Notes under the pieces: generated by a model
The model's input: the letters and a program-made list of their open reading frames with translations, nothing else
What the model was told of the DNA's origin: nothing
The model's database searches: none
Program-made: the position numbers and the translations under genes
Source of the DNA: Acidobacteriota bacterium
Lineage (GTDB): Bacteria; Acidobacteriota; Terriglobia; Terriglobales; Acidobacteriaceae
Assembly: GCA_021806005.1 (NCBI GenBank)
Contig: JAJZDM010000020.1
Location: forward strand, 1-41,540
Direction of reading: 5' to 3'
Length of the DNA stretch: 41,540 nucleotides
Part shown: positions 8,926 through 17,333 of the stretch, one piece after another
How positions within the stretch are numbered: position 1 is the stretch's first letter
How the letters are laid out: each line of letters starts with the position of its first letter

Positions 8926-10122
8926 CTACTTCTTGTGCGCCCGGTAAGATGTGCTGATCGACTGACCGAGGCTCTGCAGAACCGCCTGCACCTGCGGCAC
9001 CTTGGGATCGTCGGGCGCCAGTTGAAGGAACTTCTGGTACGCATCGATGCAGCCCGGAGGCGGGGTCATCTTGTTCGTCTTGGGATCCACCGTCACCTTG
9101 GTCACCAACGCCTGACCCTTGATGAAGTACGCCAGCGCTCCATTCGGATCAGCGGCGATCGCCTTGTTCGCAGCATCCAGAGCTCCGTCCATCTGTCCAG
9201 CGTTGTAGAGGATGGCTGCCTCATTCTTGTAGTACATGCCGGCGTTGGTGGGATCAGCCTTGGCCGCGCTGTCGAAGGCGGCCGTCGCGTCGCTGGTCTT
9301 GCCCATCGCCGTCAGGGCGTTGCCAAGCTGGTTGTAATCCGCACCCAATCCGGTCGGGTTGGGCTTGGTCGCCGCAGTGTCCAGAGTGATCGCCTTCTTG
9401 TAAGCGTCCACCGCGCCACTGAACTCCTGTCCCACGGCTGCATCCTCGCTCGGCGACTTTCCGGCAGTCTTGTCCGCCAGGCTCAGGTGCCGCCCCTGCG
9501 CCATCATCGTGTCACCATAGGTCAGCCACAGCAACCCTACATCCGGCTTCGCCGCCACGGCCTGTTTCATCTCGTCCACATCCTGGCTCACATCGCCCTG
9601 GGTGGGAGCGGCTGCCTTCAGGTCGGTGCGCACCGATGCCAGCGTCTTGTTCAGCTTGGCAATCACTTTATTGGCCTGCGTCACCTCGGCGTTCTTCTTC
9701 TTGTACTCTTCCAGTTGCTTGCGCTGGTCCGGGGTCATCGCCTTCAGGTACTCAGGACGCGACATGTCGTCATTCAGCGTCACATCCTTCTGCGAAGCCG
9801 TCACCGTCAACTGCAACTGGTCAGCCACCACCTTGTCCCGCACCACATAGACAAAGTACTGGCCGGGGGCTATACCCGTCGCCGAATAGTCGCCGTTCGC
9901 ATCGATCTGGGCCGTGTTGCTGAACTTGGCCTGCTTGTACGGAACGGTCATATCCGTGGTGAACTGCACCTCGCCCGGGGTAAAATCCTCCCCGGCCGGG
10001 TTCGATACGTGGCCATGCACCGTTGCCCCTGCTTGAGCAAACATCGGAACCGCCGCAAAGACTGCCACACCCAATACGCCAGCCAGACTGGCCATTAATG
10101 CACTCTGCTTCGCTCTCATCAT
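8926..10122 (-). CDS. secreted tetratricopeptide-repeat protein with carboxypeptidase-regulatory-like N-domain
   Basis: The product is about 398 aa. ATG 10122 has AAGGA eight bases ahead (ATG 10119 is also possible) and opens a signal peptide MMRAKQSALMASLAGVLGV ending near MFAQAG; the longer open frame upstream overlaps queC and is not used. Residues about 35-115 form a beta domain (ATVHGHVSNPAG, DANGDYSATGIAPGQYFVYVV). A Lys/Glu-rich coiled-coil-like helix follows around DQRKQLEEYKKK. The C-terminal half holds TPR units, for example LGADYNQLGNALTAMGKTSDATAAFDSA, TNAGMYYKNEAAILYNAG and GALAYFIKGQALV. Such proteins mediate protein contacts in the periplasm or at the envelope; the partner is unknown. 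It lies 43 bases downstream of queC on the same strand. Confidence 0.85.
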   Translation of the reverse strand: MMRAKQSALMASLAGVLGVAVFAAVPMFAQAGATVHGHVSNPAGEDFTPGEVQFTTDMTVPYKQAKFSNTAQIDANGDYSATGIAPGQYFVYVVRDKVVADQLQLTVTASQKDVTLNDDMSRPEYLKAMTPDQRKQLEEYKKKNAEVTQANKVIAKLNKTLASVRTDLKAAAPTQGDVSQDVDEMKQAVAAKPDVGLLWLTYGDTMMAQGRHLSLADKTAGKSPSEDAAVGQEFSGAVDAYKKAITLDTAATKPNPTGLGADYNQLGNALTAMGKTSDATAAFDSAAKADPTNAGMYYKNEAAILYNAGQMDGALDAANKAIAADPNGALAYFIKGQALVTKVTVDPKTNKMTPPPGCIDAYQKFLQLAPDDPKVPQVQAVLQSLGQSISTSYRAHKK

Positions 10123-10165
10123 CCTCTTCGTCCTTCTTTCACGGTCAGCCCGAAGCCTGCATCCG

Positions 10166-10906
10166 CTACGGGGCAGTTCTCTCACCTTCTGCGATGCGTC
10201 TTGTTGCCACACCTGTTGCGTAGGGGATCGGGTCGTTGACACCAGCGGCTGCGAAGGCCCGTAAGCGCAGGTCGCAGCTCTCGCAAACCCCACACGCCTC
10301 CGTCTCACTTGCGTAGCATGACCAACTTACATGCAACGGAGCGCCCAATTCAACTCCCAGCCTCACAATCTCGTGCTTTCTCAATTCAATCAGCGGCGTC
10401 ACCACGCGGATCCTGCCCTCTTTGGTGCCTCTGAGAATCAGCTCATTGAAAGCCTCATAGTAGGCCGGACGGCAGTCCGGATAGCCGGAGCTGTCCTGCT
10501 CCACTGCTCCGATAAACACGCTCTCTGCGCCCAGAACCTCGGCCCAGCTCACGGCCGCGCTCAAAAAGTGGGCGTTGCGAAACGGAACATACGTTACTGG
10601 AATCTCACCCGCCCTGCGCGCGCTTGAGCCCTCCCCTGCCTCTTCCGAGGCCTCCGGCACGTTGATGCGAATATCGGTCAGAGCGGATCCGCCGATCCTC
10701 CGGAACAGGTCCGTCTCCAGCTCCATCAGATCCTGCAGCCCCACCGCCTGCGCTACCTCGCGGGCGGCTCGTAACTCTCTGGCCTGGGTGCGCTGCCCAT
10801 AACTGAAGTGCACACCAAAGCAGTCATGGTCGCGCGCAGCCAGCGCCGCGCACACCGTGGAGTCCATGCCACCGGATAGACAGACGACGGCCCGCGGTCG
10901 GCTCAC
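10166..10906 (-). CDS. queC: 7-cyano-7-deazaguanine synthase QueC
   Basis: QueC uses two ATP and ammonia to turn 7-carboxy-7-deazaguanine into preQ0, the precursor of queuosine and related deazapurines. The 246-aa protein starts MSRPRAVVCLSGGMDST, with the PP-loop SGGMDS at residues 11-16, followed by FGVHFSYGQRT, TYVPFRNAHFL, EQDSSGYPDCRPAYY and the four-cysteine zinc site C197, C205, C208 and C211. GTG 10906 overlaps the upstream DUF2007 gene stop as GTGA, suggesting translational coupling. queD and queE are about 13 kb away on the other strand; no queF is in the window. Confidence 0.95.
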   Translation of the reverse strand: MSRPRAVVCLSGGMDSTVCAALAARDHDCFGVHFSYGQRTQARELRAAREVAQAVGLQDLMELETDLFRRIGGSALTDIRINVPEASEEAGEGSSARRAGEIPVTYVPFRNAHFLSAAVSWAEVLGAESVFIGAVEQDSSGYPDCRPAYYEAFNELILRGTKEGRIRVVTPLIELRKHEIVRLGVELGAPLHVSWSCYASETEACGVCESCDLRLRAFAAAGVNDPIPYATGVATRRIAEGERTAP

Positions 10907-11226
10907 TTTTTCTTCTCCTCCGCAGATCCCTCGCCGCTCTCGGCCTGCTCGGCCGCGATCTCTGCCGCCGTCACGGCCTCCATCGACTCCGGCGCATCGT
11001 CCATGGACTCCAGCAGCTTGCGCGCCTCCGCCTCGTCGCTTGCATACACCTGAAGCTGTGAGACAAACGCAACCGGAATCAGACTGTTGGCCGTCTCGCC
11101 CTGGAGAAACACCGGGATACCCGCCGCCTCCAGCTCGGTCCTTGCCAGGCTGGCCTCCATCGGTTCCGGGTATGTAGCGATCGTTACCAGCTCATCCTGC
11201 TCCTTGCCGATCTCTTCGCCGTTCAT
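10903..11226 (-). CDS. small DUF2007-type protein (putative signal-transducing domain)
   Basis: ATG 11226, preceded by GGAGGGGAGACC, opens a protein of about 107 aa. Residues 12-70 match the DUF2007 pattern: LVTIATYPEPMEASLARTELEAAGIPVFLQGE, then a hydrophobic segment and the strand LQVYASDEAEARKLLES. The family has a ferredoxin-like alpha/beta fold with no established activity. The last 35 residues are Ala/Glu-rich and end in three lysines, likely disordered. The stop overlaps the queC start by four bases, so the two are probably translated together, but no functional link to deazapurine synthesis is known to me. Confidence 0.75.
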   Translation of the reverse strand: MNGEEIGKEQDELVTIATYPEPMEASLARTELEAAGIPVFLQGETANSLIPVAFVSQLQVYASDEAEARKLLESMDDAPESMEAVTAAEIAAEQAESGEGSAEEKKK

Positions 11227-11361
11227 GGTCTCCCCTCCGCTTCCCCGAACTCTTCTGCCTCTGGCCCTCTCTCCACCGGAAAGAGTCACCGGACCACCCC
11301 AGCGTACTCTCTTCTGCTCCATTCTCCGCGCACGCTTCCTTCAAATCAAACGCGAACACGC

Positions 11362-12234
11362 CTACTTCGCATCCACCGAGAGCAGATGGAAGGTAATGGT
11401 GCCCCAGAATAGCCTTGCCTGCATCTGTACCGGCAGATGCCGGGCATCATCGGTATACCAGATCCAGATGCTGCCCCGATTCTTCACCACGCCCTCATCG
11501 GCCGTCGGCTGCACCTTGATCGTCTCAAAGGTTCCGGCCGGGGTCTTGATCTCCTCGCGGTTCTCCACCTTCATCCCCACCGTCACTGTCCGCATCGCGT
11601 CCGCCAGGGGAAAGTAGAACGTCTGCCCCGGTGTCAGGGTCTGGGACTGCACATAAAACATCGCCGAGAGCGAGTCGGTGACACACGCCGGGATGTTGGT
11701 CGTCAGCACCCTCTCCGTACCCTTCACCAGGTTCCGCTCATCCAGCGTCTGCTTGCCGTGCGCATAATCAAAGCTCAGGTCGCTGGCGATCTTGCGCCGG
11801 CCCTCCTGGGTCTGCTTGTCAAAGCCCGTGGAGCATCCAGTCTTTACGTTGAAGCCGGACTGGAAGCCGTCCACCACAGGAAACAGCAGATTCACCGCTC
11901 CAATCGTGTCCGCGGTCGCTGAGATCTTCATCAGATCCCCCACCTGGTCCAGATGGAAGACGGCCGTACCGGTGGTAAACACGCGCCAGTCGACGCTGTA
12001 GGTCAGGGTCTCGTGCTGCGGATAAAAATAGGTGATCGCTGGCGGCTGCAGCACCGGAATCGGACGCTGCGCCACCGCTGCCTCCGGCCGGGTGAAAAAC
12101 TGCGCCTCCACCTGCCGCGGCAACACCCAGCCGATCAGCAGCACGCCCACCAGGGCCGCCGCCACAAGAACCGCCGTTGCCAGCTCCGTCGCCGGGCGAT
12201 TCCCCGCTGGCCACGCAGCCTTCACCAGGGCCAT
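11362..12234 (-). CDS. DUF3108 domain protein, membrane-anchored or exported
   Basis: ATG 12234, nine bases after GGAGG, gives about 290 aa. A single hydrophobic helix (TELATAVLVAAALVGVLLIGWVL) at residues 15-40 acts as an anchor or signal, followed by a Pro-rich linker. The rest is a beta-rich DUF3108 domain: ETLTYSVDWRVFTTGTAVFHL, ISATADTIGAVNLLFPVVDGFQS, KTLDERN-type strands (seen as GKQTLDERNLV), FYVQSQTLTPGQTFYFPLADA, IKTPAGTFETIKVQP and IWIWYTDDARHLPVQMQARLFWGTITFHL. The family's role is unknown; it resembles envelope lipid-interacting beta-sheet proteins in general shape only. It lies 110 bases downstream of the ICMT-like gene in the long minus-strand run. Confidence 0.8.
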   Translation of the reverse strand: MALVKAAWPAGNRPATELATAVLVAAALVGVLLIGWVLPRQVEAQFFTRPEAAVAQRPIPVLQPPAITYFYPQHETLTYSVDWRVFTTGTAVFHLDQVGDLMKISATADTIGAVNLLFPVVDGFQSGFNVKTGCSTGFDKQTQEGRRKIASDLSFDYAHGKQTLDERNLVKGTERVLTTNIPACVTDSLSAMFYVQSQTLTPGQTFYFPLADAMRTVTVGMKVENREEIKTPAGTFETIKVQPTADEGVVKNRGSIWIWYTDDARHLPVQMQARLFWGTITFHLLSVDAK

Positions 12235-12344
12235 CGTCCCACCCCTCCCCGCCAACGAGTCTTTCCAGACCCGCAAAGGGGCCATCCAAACGGCCGTCAA
12301 ATCAGCATCTCCCCCGGGGTTTTGACAACGGCGGCTGCGGCGCA

Positions 12345-12935
12345 TCAACGCAGGAACAGCATGCGCAGTGCCAATGCCGCATAGATCGCGGCCGCGCCCA
12401 TAAGTGCATTGTACTCGCGATGATGCCGATAACGCTCCGGCGAGAACCTGCCCAGCCCCGGCTGCGCCCCGGCAAACTGCGCCCGGGTCAGCCTCGGCAG
12501 CAGCCGCGGAACACGCCGCGCATACTCGTCAAAGGAGGCAAATACGCTGCGCAGATAAGCTTCCTCGGAGAGGATCACCGGCACATAGATGGCCAGGAAC
12601 ATCACCACCAGCAACAGCCCCAGCCACCACCGTCCCGCCGCCACGGCAAAACCCGCGGCGATGCCCATTGACCCCAGATAGAGCGGGTTGCGCGTATAGG
12701 CATACGGCCCGGTTCGCGTCAGCTCCGCATTCTTCTTCACATACCCGGCCGCATACGCACGCAGCCACAGGCCCGGAACCACCAGCAGCAGGCTCCACGC
12801 CAGCGTCTCCCGGCTGGGCCGGGCAAAGACCAGAAACACCGCCGCTACGGCAAAGCCCAGCGGCACACGCAGCCTGCGCGCGATCCTCTGCCACCCCGTT
12901 CGAACCTGTGCCCTGGCCTCACCGGCTGATCCCAT
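12345..12935 (-). CDS. isoprenylcysteine carboxyl methyltransferase-family membrane protein
   Basis: The 196-aa integral membrane protein has about four hydrophobic segments and the conserved C-terminal block of ICMT/PEMT-type SAM-dependent methyltransferases: RTGPYAYTRNPLYLGSM, and after further helices SEEAYLRSVFASFDEYARRVPRLLP. Bacteria lack prenylated CaaX proteins, so the natural substrate is unknown; lipids or small molecules are candidates by analogy. The ATG at 12935 has only a close GAAGGG, so the start is less certain. The gene begins 46 bases after waaC and probably belongs to the same transcript as the LPS-core genes. Confidence 0.82.
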   Translation of the reverse strand: MGSAGEARAQVRTGWQRIARRLRVPLGFAVAAVFLVFARPSRETLAWSLLLVVPGLWLRAYAAGYVKKNAELTRTGPYAYTRNPLYLGSMGIAAGFAVAAGRWWLGLLLVVMFLAIYVPVILSEEAYLRSVFASFDEYARRVPRLLPRLTRAQFAGAQPGLGRFSPERYRHHREYNALMGAAAIYAALALRMLFLR

Positions 12936-12981
12936 CCCTTCATTCTAAAGGTCCGCGGAACCCACAGCCAGACTCCCCGCC

Positions 12982-14013
12982 TCATCCCCCAGCCAACACT
13001 CCCTGCGCCGCGTCCTGTACTGCGCTCACCGGCAGCTTCGCCAGCCCCGGATCCAGGCGATCAACGTGCCTGTAACTCGTCACCGAGTCCCTGTCCCGCA
13101 GCACCACCTTTCTCCCCGGCCCCCACGGACCGTTCCTCTCCGGATCCGTCGGCCCAAACAACGCCACCAGCGGCGTACCCAGGGCCGCCGCCAGATGGGT
13201 CGGTCCGGAGTCGCCACCGATCAGCAGCGCCGTCCGGCGCAGCAGAGCAATCAGTCCGGCCACGTCGCAGACCACCACCCTTGCGGCGCCCCCGCTCGCC
13301 GCAACCACCTCGGCCGCCAGCGGGTCGTTCCGTTGCGCGGCGTTCACCACCACATCCAGCCCCATCGCCTGCAGCCTTCTGGCCAACTCGCCGTAGCGCT
13401 CGGCCGGCCACAGCTTGGCTCTCCATCCACCACCCACGGCCAGCACGCAGACTCCCCGCTGCGCCCTGGACTGCGCGCGTTCCACCTCGGCAGCCCAGTC
13501 CTCCGCCCGCCGATCATGCGGCAGCGCGAAAGCCTCACCCTCCAGCGCCACGCCGCAGGCCTCACCCAGCAGCGCCGCACCCTGATCGACCACGTGGCGC
13601 CCCCGGCGCTCGACGCGGCGCTTGTAAAACCAGGCCGCCGGGCTCTCGCGCGGATCGCTGTAGCCGGAGAACTCTCTCGCTCCGGCCATCCATCCGATCA
13701 CCGCAGAGCGCAGGGTTCCCTGCATATCCACCACCAGGTCATAGTGCGCCCGACCAACCTCCCGGCGCAGGGTCAGAATCGACCGCAGCGTAGCCACCGA
13801 CAAGGGACGCCCGGACCACAACTTCGTCTCCGCCAGGCAGACTCTGTGGACCACCGGCGCCTCGTCCTGGGCACTCACCAGCAGCGGAGCCCAGCGGGGA
13901 TCCACCGCCCAGTCGATCACCCAGTCCGGTCTGTTCCTGCGCAGCGCGGCCACTGCCGGAAGGGCGTGCGCCACGTCCCCCATCGCGCCTACGCGGACCA
14001 CCAGGACCCTCAT
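12982..14013 (-). CDS. waaC: glycosyltransferase family 9, LPS heptosyltransferase I-like (WaaC)
   Basis: Family-9 heptosyltransferases add ADP-heptose to Kdo or heptose on the inner leaflet of the inner membrane. The 343-aa protein shows MRVLVVRVGAMGDVAHALPAV at the N-terminus, VVDMQGTLRSAVIGWM, the nucleotide-sugar-binding AVGGGWRAKLWPAERYGEL and the hallmark LIGGDSGPTHLAAALGTPLVALFGPTDPERNGPWG. The position next to waaA and lpxK favours WaaC over other family-9 enzymes, though sugar specificity is inferred. ATG 14013 overlaps the lpxK stop as ATGA; a TTG at 14022 is in frame but less likely. Confidence 0.88.
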   Translation of the reverse strand: MRVLVVRVGAMGDVAHALPAVAALRRNRPDWVIDWAVDPRWAPLLVSAQDEAPVVHRVCLAETKLWSGRPLSVATLRSILTLRREVGRAHYDLVVDMQGTLRSAVIGWMAGAREFSGYSDPRESPAAWFYKRRVERRGRHVVDQGAALLGEACGVALEGEAFALPHDRRAEDWAAEVERAQSRAQRGVCVLAVGGGWRAKLWPAERYGELARRLQAMGLDVVVNAAQRNDPLAAEVVAASGGAARVVVCDVAGLIALLRRTALLIGGDSGPTHLAAALGTPLVALFGPTDPERNGPWGPGRKVVLRDRDSVTSYRHVDRLDPGLAKLPVSAVQDAAQGVLAGG

Positions 14014-15176
14014 CGCCGCCAATCCTCTCCGCCGCTCTCGCCCGAGATCAACTCCAGGTGCGCCGAGGGAGTCAGCTTCGCCTCCAACGACCGCAACACC
14101 GCCCTCCCATCAGCGAACTCCGCCTCCAGCGCCACCACCATCAACGGACCCAACGCCTCCAACGCCGCGCGCATCGCCTCCGTCAACTTCACCGCATCCT
14201 TCTCGGTAGTCACAAAACCCGATCCGTCCAGGCCCCTCGCCACCTCCATCACACGCCGGATGTCCGCCTCGGTGTACCGATGGTGATCGGGAAACGCAAC
14301 CGTCTCCACCACCCCGCAGCCCGCCTCCTGCAGCATCCCGGCAAAACCCTCAGGCCGCGCAATCGCGCAAAAGGCCACCGGCCGCAACCCCGCTCCAAAG
14401 ACCTTCAGGGGAGACCCAAAGCGTAGGCTTCGGTGCACCGTCCACATCTGGCCGTGTTCCCGCAACATCTCCCAGGCACGGCTGCCGACAGAACGCCGGC
14501 CGCCCCCAAACCCTAGCTGCTGGCCTCCTAGCTGCTGGCCTCCTCCCACCCCGGCCCCCACTCCGTCCTGATCCCCTTCTTCCACCTCCGCGTCAAACTC
14601 GTCCTGACGCACCACCACCACGTCTGCCCGCTCCAGCGCGCTGAGATCCTCGCGCAGATTCCCGGCCGGCAACAGTGCATCCTCCAGATCCTCCCGGGTC
14701 AGCAACACAACGTCCACGTCCCGCGCCAGGCGGCGATGCTGAAAGCCGTCATCGAGTAGATGCACGCCCCTCCGGACCTCTCCCGCCTCCGCCTCGGCTC
14801 GCCTCCCGGCAGCGTAGCGGTCCGCTCCCACCCACACCGGCACACCGGTCTGGGTGGCGATCAACACCGGCTCATCTCCAAACCGTCGCGCCGCATCCCT
14901 GGCCCCCGTCCATACCCGTTCCACACCATCTCCGCTGCGGCCGTACCCCCGGGAGAGAACATCCACCGTCCAGCCGGCCTCGCGCAGCATCCTGGCCAGC
15001 GCCATCACCACGGGCGTCTTGCCCGCTCCGCCTGCGGAGAGACTGCCCACGCTGATCACCGGCCACTCCAGCCGCCGGGTGCGCGGCCAACCGACGCTCC
15101 GCAGCCAATCCTTGTACCGCAGCACACCGCGATAGATCGGCGTCAGCGGCCTGGCCCAGCTCCGCCGCGCCGTCAC
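14010..15176 (-). CDS. lpxK: tetraacyldisaccharide 4'-kinase LpxK
   Basis: LpxK phosphorylates the 4' position of the lipid A disaccharide at the inner membrane. The 388-aa protein carries the N-terminal RPLTPIYRGVLRYKDWLR, the P-loop SAGGAGKTPVVMALARML, VDVLSRGYGR, FGDEPVLIA, HLLDDGFQHRRLARDVDVVLL and VTTEKDAVKL. It is about 40 residues longer than typical because of an acidic then Gln/Gly-rich insertion (about 14480-14600) containing a doubled GGQQL unit. GTG 15176 overlaps the waaA stop as GTGA, and the lpxK stop overlaps waaC, so the three genes look translationally coupled. Confidence 0.93.
   Translation of the reverse strand: MTARRSWARPLTPIYRGVLRYKDWLRSVGWPRTRRLEWPVISVGSLSAGGAGKTPVVMALARMLREAGWTVDVLSRGYGRSGDGVERVWTGARDAARRFGDEPVLIATQTGVPVWVGADRYAAGRRAEAEAGEVRRGVHLLDDGFQHRRLARDVDVVLLTREDLEDALLPAGNLREDLSALERADVVVVRQDEFDAEVEEGDQDGVGAGVGGGQQLGGQQLGFGGGRRSVGSRAWEMLREHGQMWTVHRSLRFGSPLKVFGAGLRPVAFCAIARPEGFAGMLQEAGCGVVETVAFPDHHRYTEADIRRVMEVARGLDGSGFVTTEKDAVKLTEAMRAALEALGPLMVVALEAEFADGRAVLRSLEAKLTPSAHLELISGESGGEDWRR
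14514..14543. repeat. in-frame 15-bp tandem duplication in lpxK
   Basis: TAGCTGCTGGCCTCC is present twice head to tail (14514-14528 and 14529-14543). On the coding strand this gives two adjacent five-residue units around GGQQL within the Gly-rich insertion of LpxK. Unit length is a multiple of three, so changes in copy number would keep the frame. Confidence 0.9.
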
Positions 15177-16573
15177 CTCTTACCTCCCTTCATCACCTGC
15201 AGAATCGCCTCCACGGAGCGCGAGGTCGCCCCCTGCTGCTGCTCAAACACCCTCCGCCCGCGCGCGCCCATCGCCACAGCCTCCTCACGGTTTGCCAGCA
15301 ACTCCGCCACAGCCGCTCCAAGCTGCTCCCGATCCTGGACGATTCGGATTCCGCCCGCCTCCTGCATCTTCACCACCACCTCGCGAAAGTTCTCAAATGA
15401 GCCTCCCATCACCACCGGAACCCCGAACTGCGCAGGCTCCAGGGGATTATGTCCGCCCTTGCGAATCAGACTCCCGCCCACATAAGCCACATCCGCCACC
15501 GCATACACCCCCGCCAGGTCGCCGATCGTGTCCAGCAGGAAGACCTCCACCCCCGCGTCCGGATCCTTTGCACTCTCGCTCGCCCCCACCGGCTCCGCAC
15601 GGCAATCCTTCTCCCGCGGCGCTCCTCCCGGGTTGTCGCTCTGCCCTCGCCCGGCACTCGCCTTGGCGTAGCGATACGGCTGCAGCATCGCCTCCACCGC
15701 CGCAAATCGCTCAGGATGGCGCGGCGCAAGCACCAGCAGAGCACCGCTCTGCTCCCTTACCTCCTGCGCCCAGGCCCCCAGCACCAACTCCTCCTCCGCC
15801 GCGGAGCCCCCCACCGTGCTGCCTGCGACCACGATGGGCCTTCCCGCTGCGATGCTGCGTACCCGTTCCGCCATTCCGTTCTGCCGGGGTGCAACGATGT
15901 CGTATTTCGTATTGCCCGTAACCTGAATCGAACCGGCCCCCACCATCGCCAGCCGCAGCGCATCCTCTTCGCTCTGCGCCAGCCACAGCCTCGGCTTGCG
16001 CAATACCCTCCCCCATATCGGCCGCAGGTACATGCGTCTGGCGCGATGAAAGGATCGATCGCTCATCCGTGCATTGGCTACCACTACTGGAACAGCGCGC
16101 CGCGCGCACTCGTGCAGCAGCCGCGGCCACAGCTCATTCTCCATCAAAATCAGCGCCGCAGGCTGCAGCGCCTCCAGGTACCGCCTCACCGCAAAGCCAA
16201 AGTCCAGCGGCATGTAAAAGACCCGATCCGCTCCAAACCGCTGCCGTGCCAGCGCCTGCCCGGTCCGGGTCGTCGTCGAGATCACCACCCGAAATCCACC
16301 GGGTGCGGACAGCGCCGAGGCGGACAGCGCCACCTCCAACTCCTTCACCAGCCTAGACCCCGCCAGCACCTCGCCCACACTCACCGCATGAACCCACACC
16401 ACGCGCCTGCCGTTAATCGCCTCCACCACCCGCGCGGGAACTCCCCCCAGACGCTCCCGCAACCCCTCGCGGTAGCGGTTCGTCGTCAGCATGCGCAGCA
16501 GCCACCAGGGCGAGCTCAGTACCAGCGCCAGCGCCAGTATCATGCTGTAAGCGAGCATCACCATGGCTTGCAT
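15173..16573 (-). CDS. waaA: 3-deoxy-D-manno-octulosonic acid transferase WaaA/KdtA
   Basis: WaaA transfers Kdo from CMP-Kdo to lipid IVA at the inner membrane. The product, about 466 aa, starts with a membrane-anchor helix (MLAYSMILALALVLSS), then YREGLRERLGG, VVWVHAVSVGEVLAGSRLV, VVISTTTRTGQALARQRFG, ALILMENELWPRLL, VVANARMSDRSF, QVTGNTKYDI, LLVLAPRHPERF and the C-terminal nucleotide-sugar site YVGGSLIRKGGHNPLEPAQFGVPVVMG. A charged insertion of about 38 residues (around 15555-15665) separates two strands of the C-terminal domain. Starts at 16573, 16564 and 16558 are all possible; none has a strong ribosome site. The open frame continues upstream to 17452 only as an antisense shadow of trmFO and the GNAT gene. 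Confidence 0.93.
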   Translation of the reverse strand: MQAMVMLAYSMILALALVLSSPWWLLRMLTTNRYREGLRERLGGVPARVVEAINGRRVVWVHAVSVGEVLAGSRLVKELEVALSASALSAPGGFRVVISTTTRTGQALARQRFGADRVFYMPLDFGFAVRRYLEALQPAALILMENELWPRLLHECARRAVPVVVANARMSDRSFHRARRMYLRPIWGRVLRKPRLWLAQSEEDALRLAMVGAGSIQVTGNTKYDIVAPRQNGMAERVRSIAAGRPIVVAGSTVGGSAAEEELVLGAWAQEVREQSGALLVLAPRHPERFAAVEAMLQPYRYAKASAGRGQSDNPGGAPREKDCRAEPVGASESAKDPDAGVEVFLLDTIGDLAGVYAVADVAYVGGSLIRKGGHNPLEPAQFGVPVVMGGSFENFREVVVKMQEAGGIRIVQDREQLGAAVAELLANREEAVAMGARGRRVFEQQQGATSRSVEAILQVMKGGKR

Positions 16574-16789
16574 CTCGTCGTCTTTTGCTTTGGTTGCACT
16601 TTGTTGAGAATAATTGAACCAGGAAGTTGCGGAACCCGAAGCCGGAGTGCAGCCGGAACAGCCTGGCCATAGCATCGCACCCGCCAGGCTGCGGCATCGC
16701 ACCAGACCAGCTCCGGCATCCAACCCGGTATGCATGAGACATGCAGCGGGGAAGCAGAGAATCCACTCCCCGGAAAGATCATCCCGGCC

Positions 16790-17314
16790 ATGAACCAGTC
16801 CGCCCTGAACATACGTCCTGCCACACCCGAAGATATTCCCGTCATCCTCCGCTTCATTCGCGAACTCGCGGCGTACGAGCGCGAGCCGGACGCCGTGCTG
16901 GCCACCGAAGCCGACCTGCTGCGCGATGGCTGGGGCGAACCCGCCCGCTTCACCGCTCTCATCGCCGACTATGGCAGCGTCCCCGCAGGCTTTGCTCTCT
17001 ACTTCACCACTTACTCCACCTGGCGTGGTCACCACGGCATCCGCCTCGAAGACATCTACGTCACGCCCTCCCTGCGCAACCGCGGCATCGGACGGGCGCT
17101 GCTTGCCCGCATCGCCGCCATCTGCGTCGAACAGGGCTGTCCCCGCCTGGAGTGGGATGTGCTGGAGTGGAATGAACCGGCCATCGCCGTCTACCTTCGC
17201 CTCGGCGCCCGGATGCAGACGGACTGGCGCATCATGCGCCTCTCCGGCGACGCGCTGACCTCTCTCGCGGCCCGGGACCTCGCTCCGCATCCACCCATCG
17301 ATGCATCCTCCTGA
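16790..17314 (+). CDS. GNAT N-acetyltransferase, diamine/thialysine acetyltransferase-like
   Basis: The product, about 174 aa, starts MNQSALNIRPATPEDIP. It resembles the spermidine/spermine-thialysine acetyltransferase subgroup: RFIRELAAYEREPDAV, GFALYFTTYSTWRGHHGIRLEDIYV, the acetyl-CoA pyrophosphate-binding loop RNRGIGRALL, and RLEWDVLEWNEPAIAVYLRLGA. It would transfer an acetyl group from acetyl-CoA to a primary amine; the exact acceptor is not readable. ATG 16790 is chosen over an in-frame ATG at 16730 because the conserved domain begins immediately after it, although its ribosome site is weak. It is divergent from waaA and overlaps or abuts trmFO downstream. Confidence 0.85.
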   Translation: MNQSALNIRPATPEDIPVILRFIRELAAYEREPDAVLATEADLLRDGWGEPARFTALIADYGSVPAGFALYFTTYSTWRGHHGIRLEDIYVTPSLRNRGIGRALLARIAAICVEQGCPRLEWDVLEWNEPAIAVYLRLGARMQTDWRIMRLSGDALTSLAARDLAPHPPIDASS

Positions 17315-17333
17315 TCCTCGCCCCGCACCCTTT

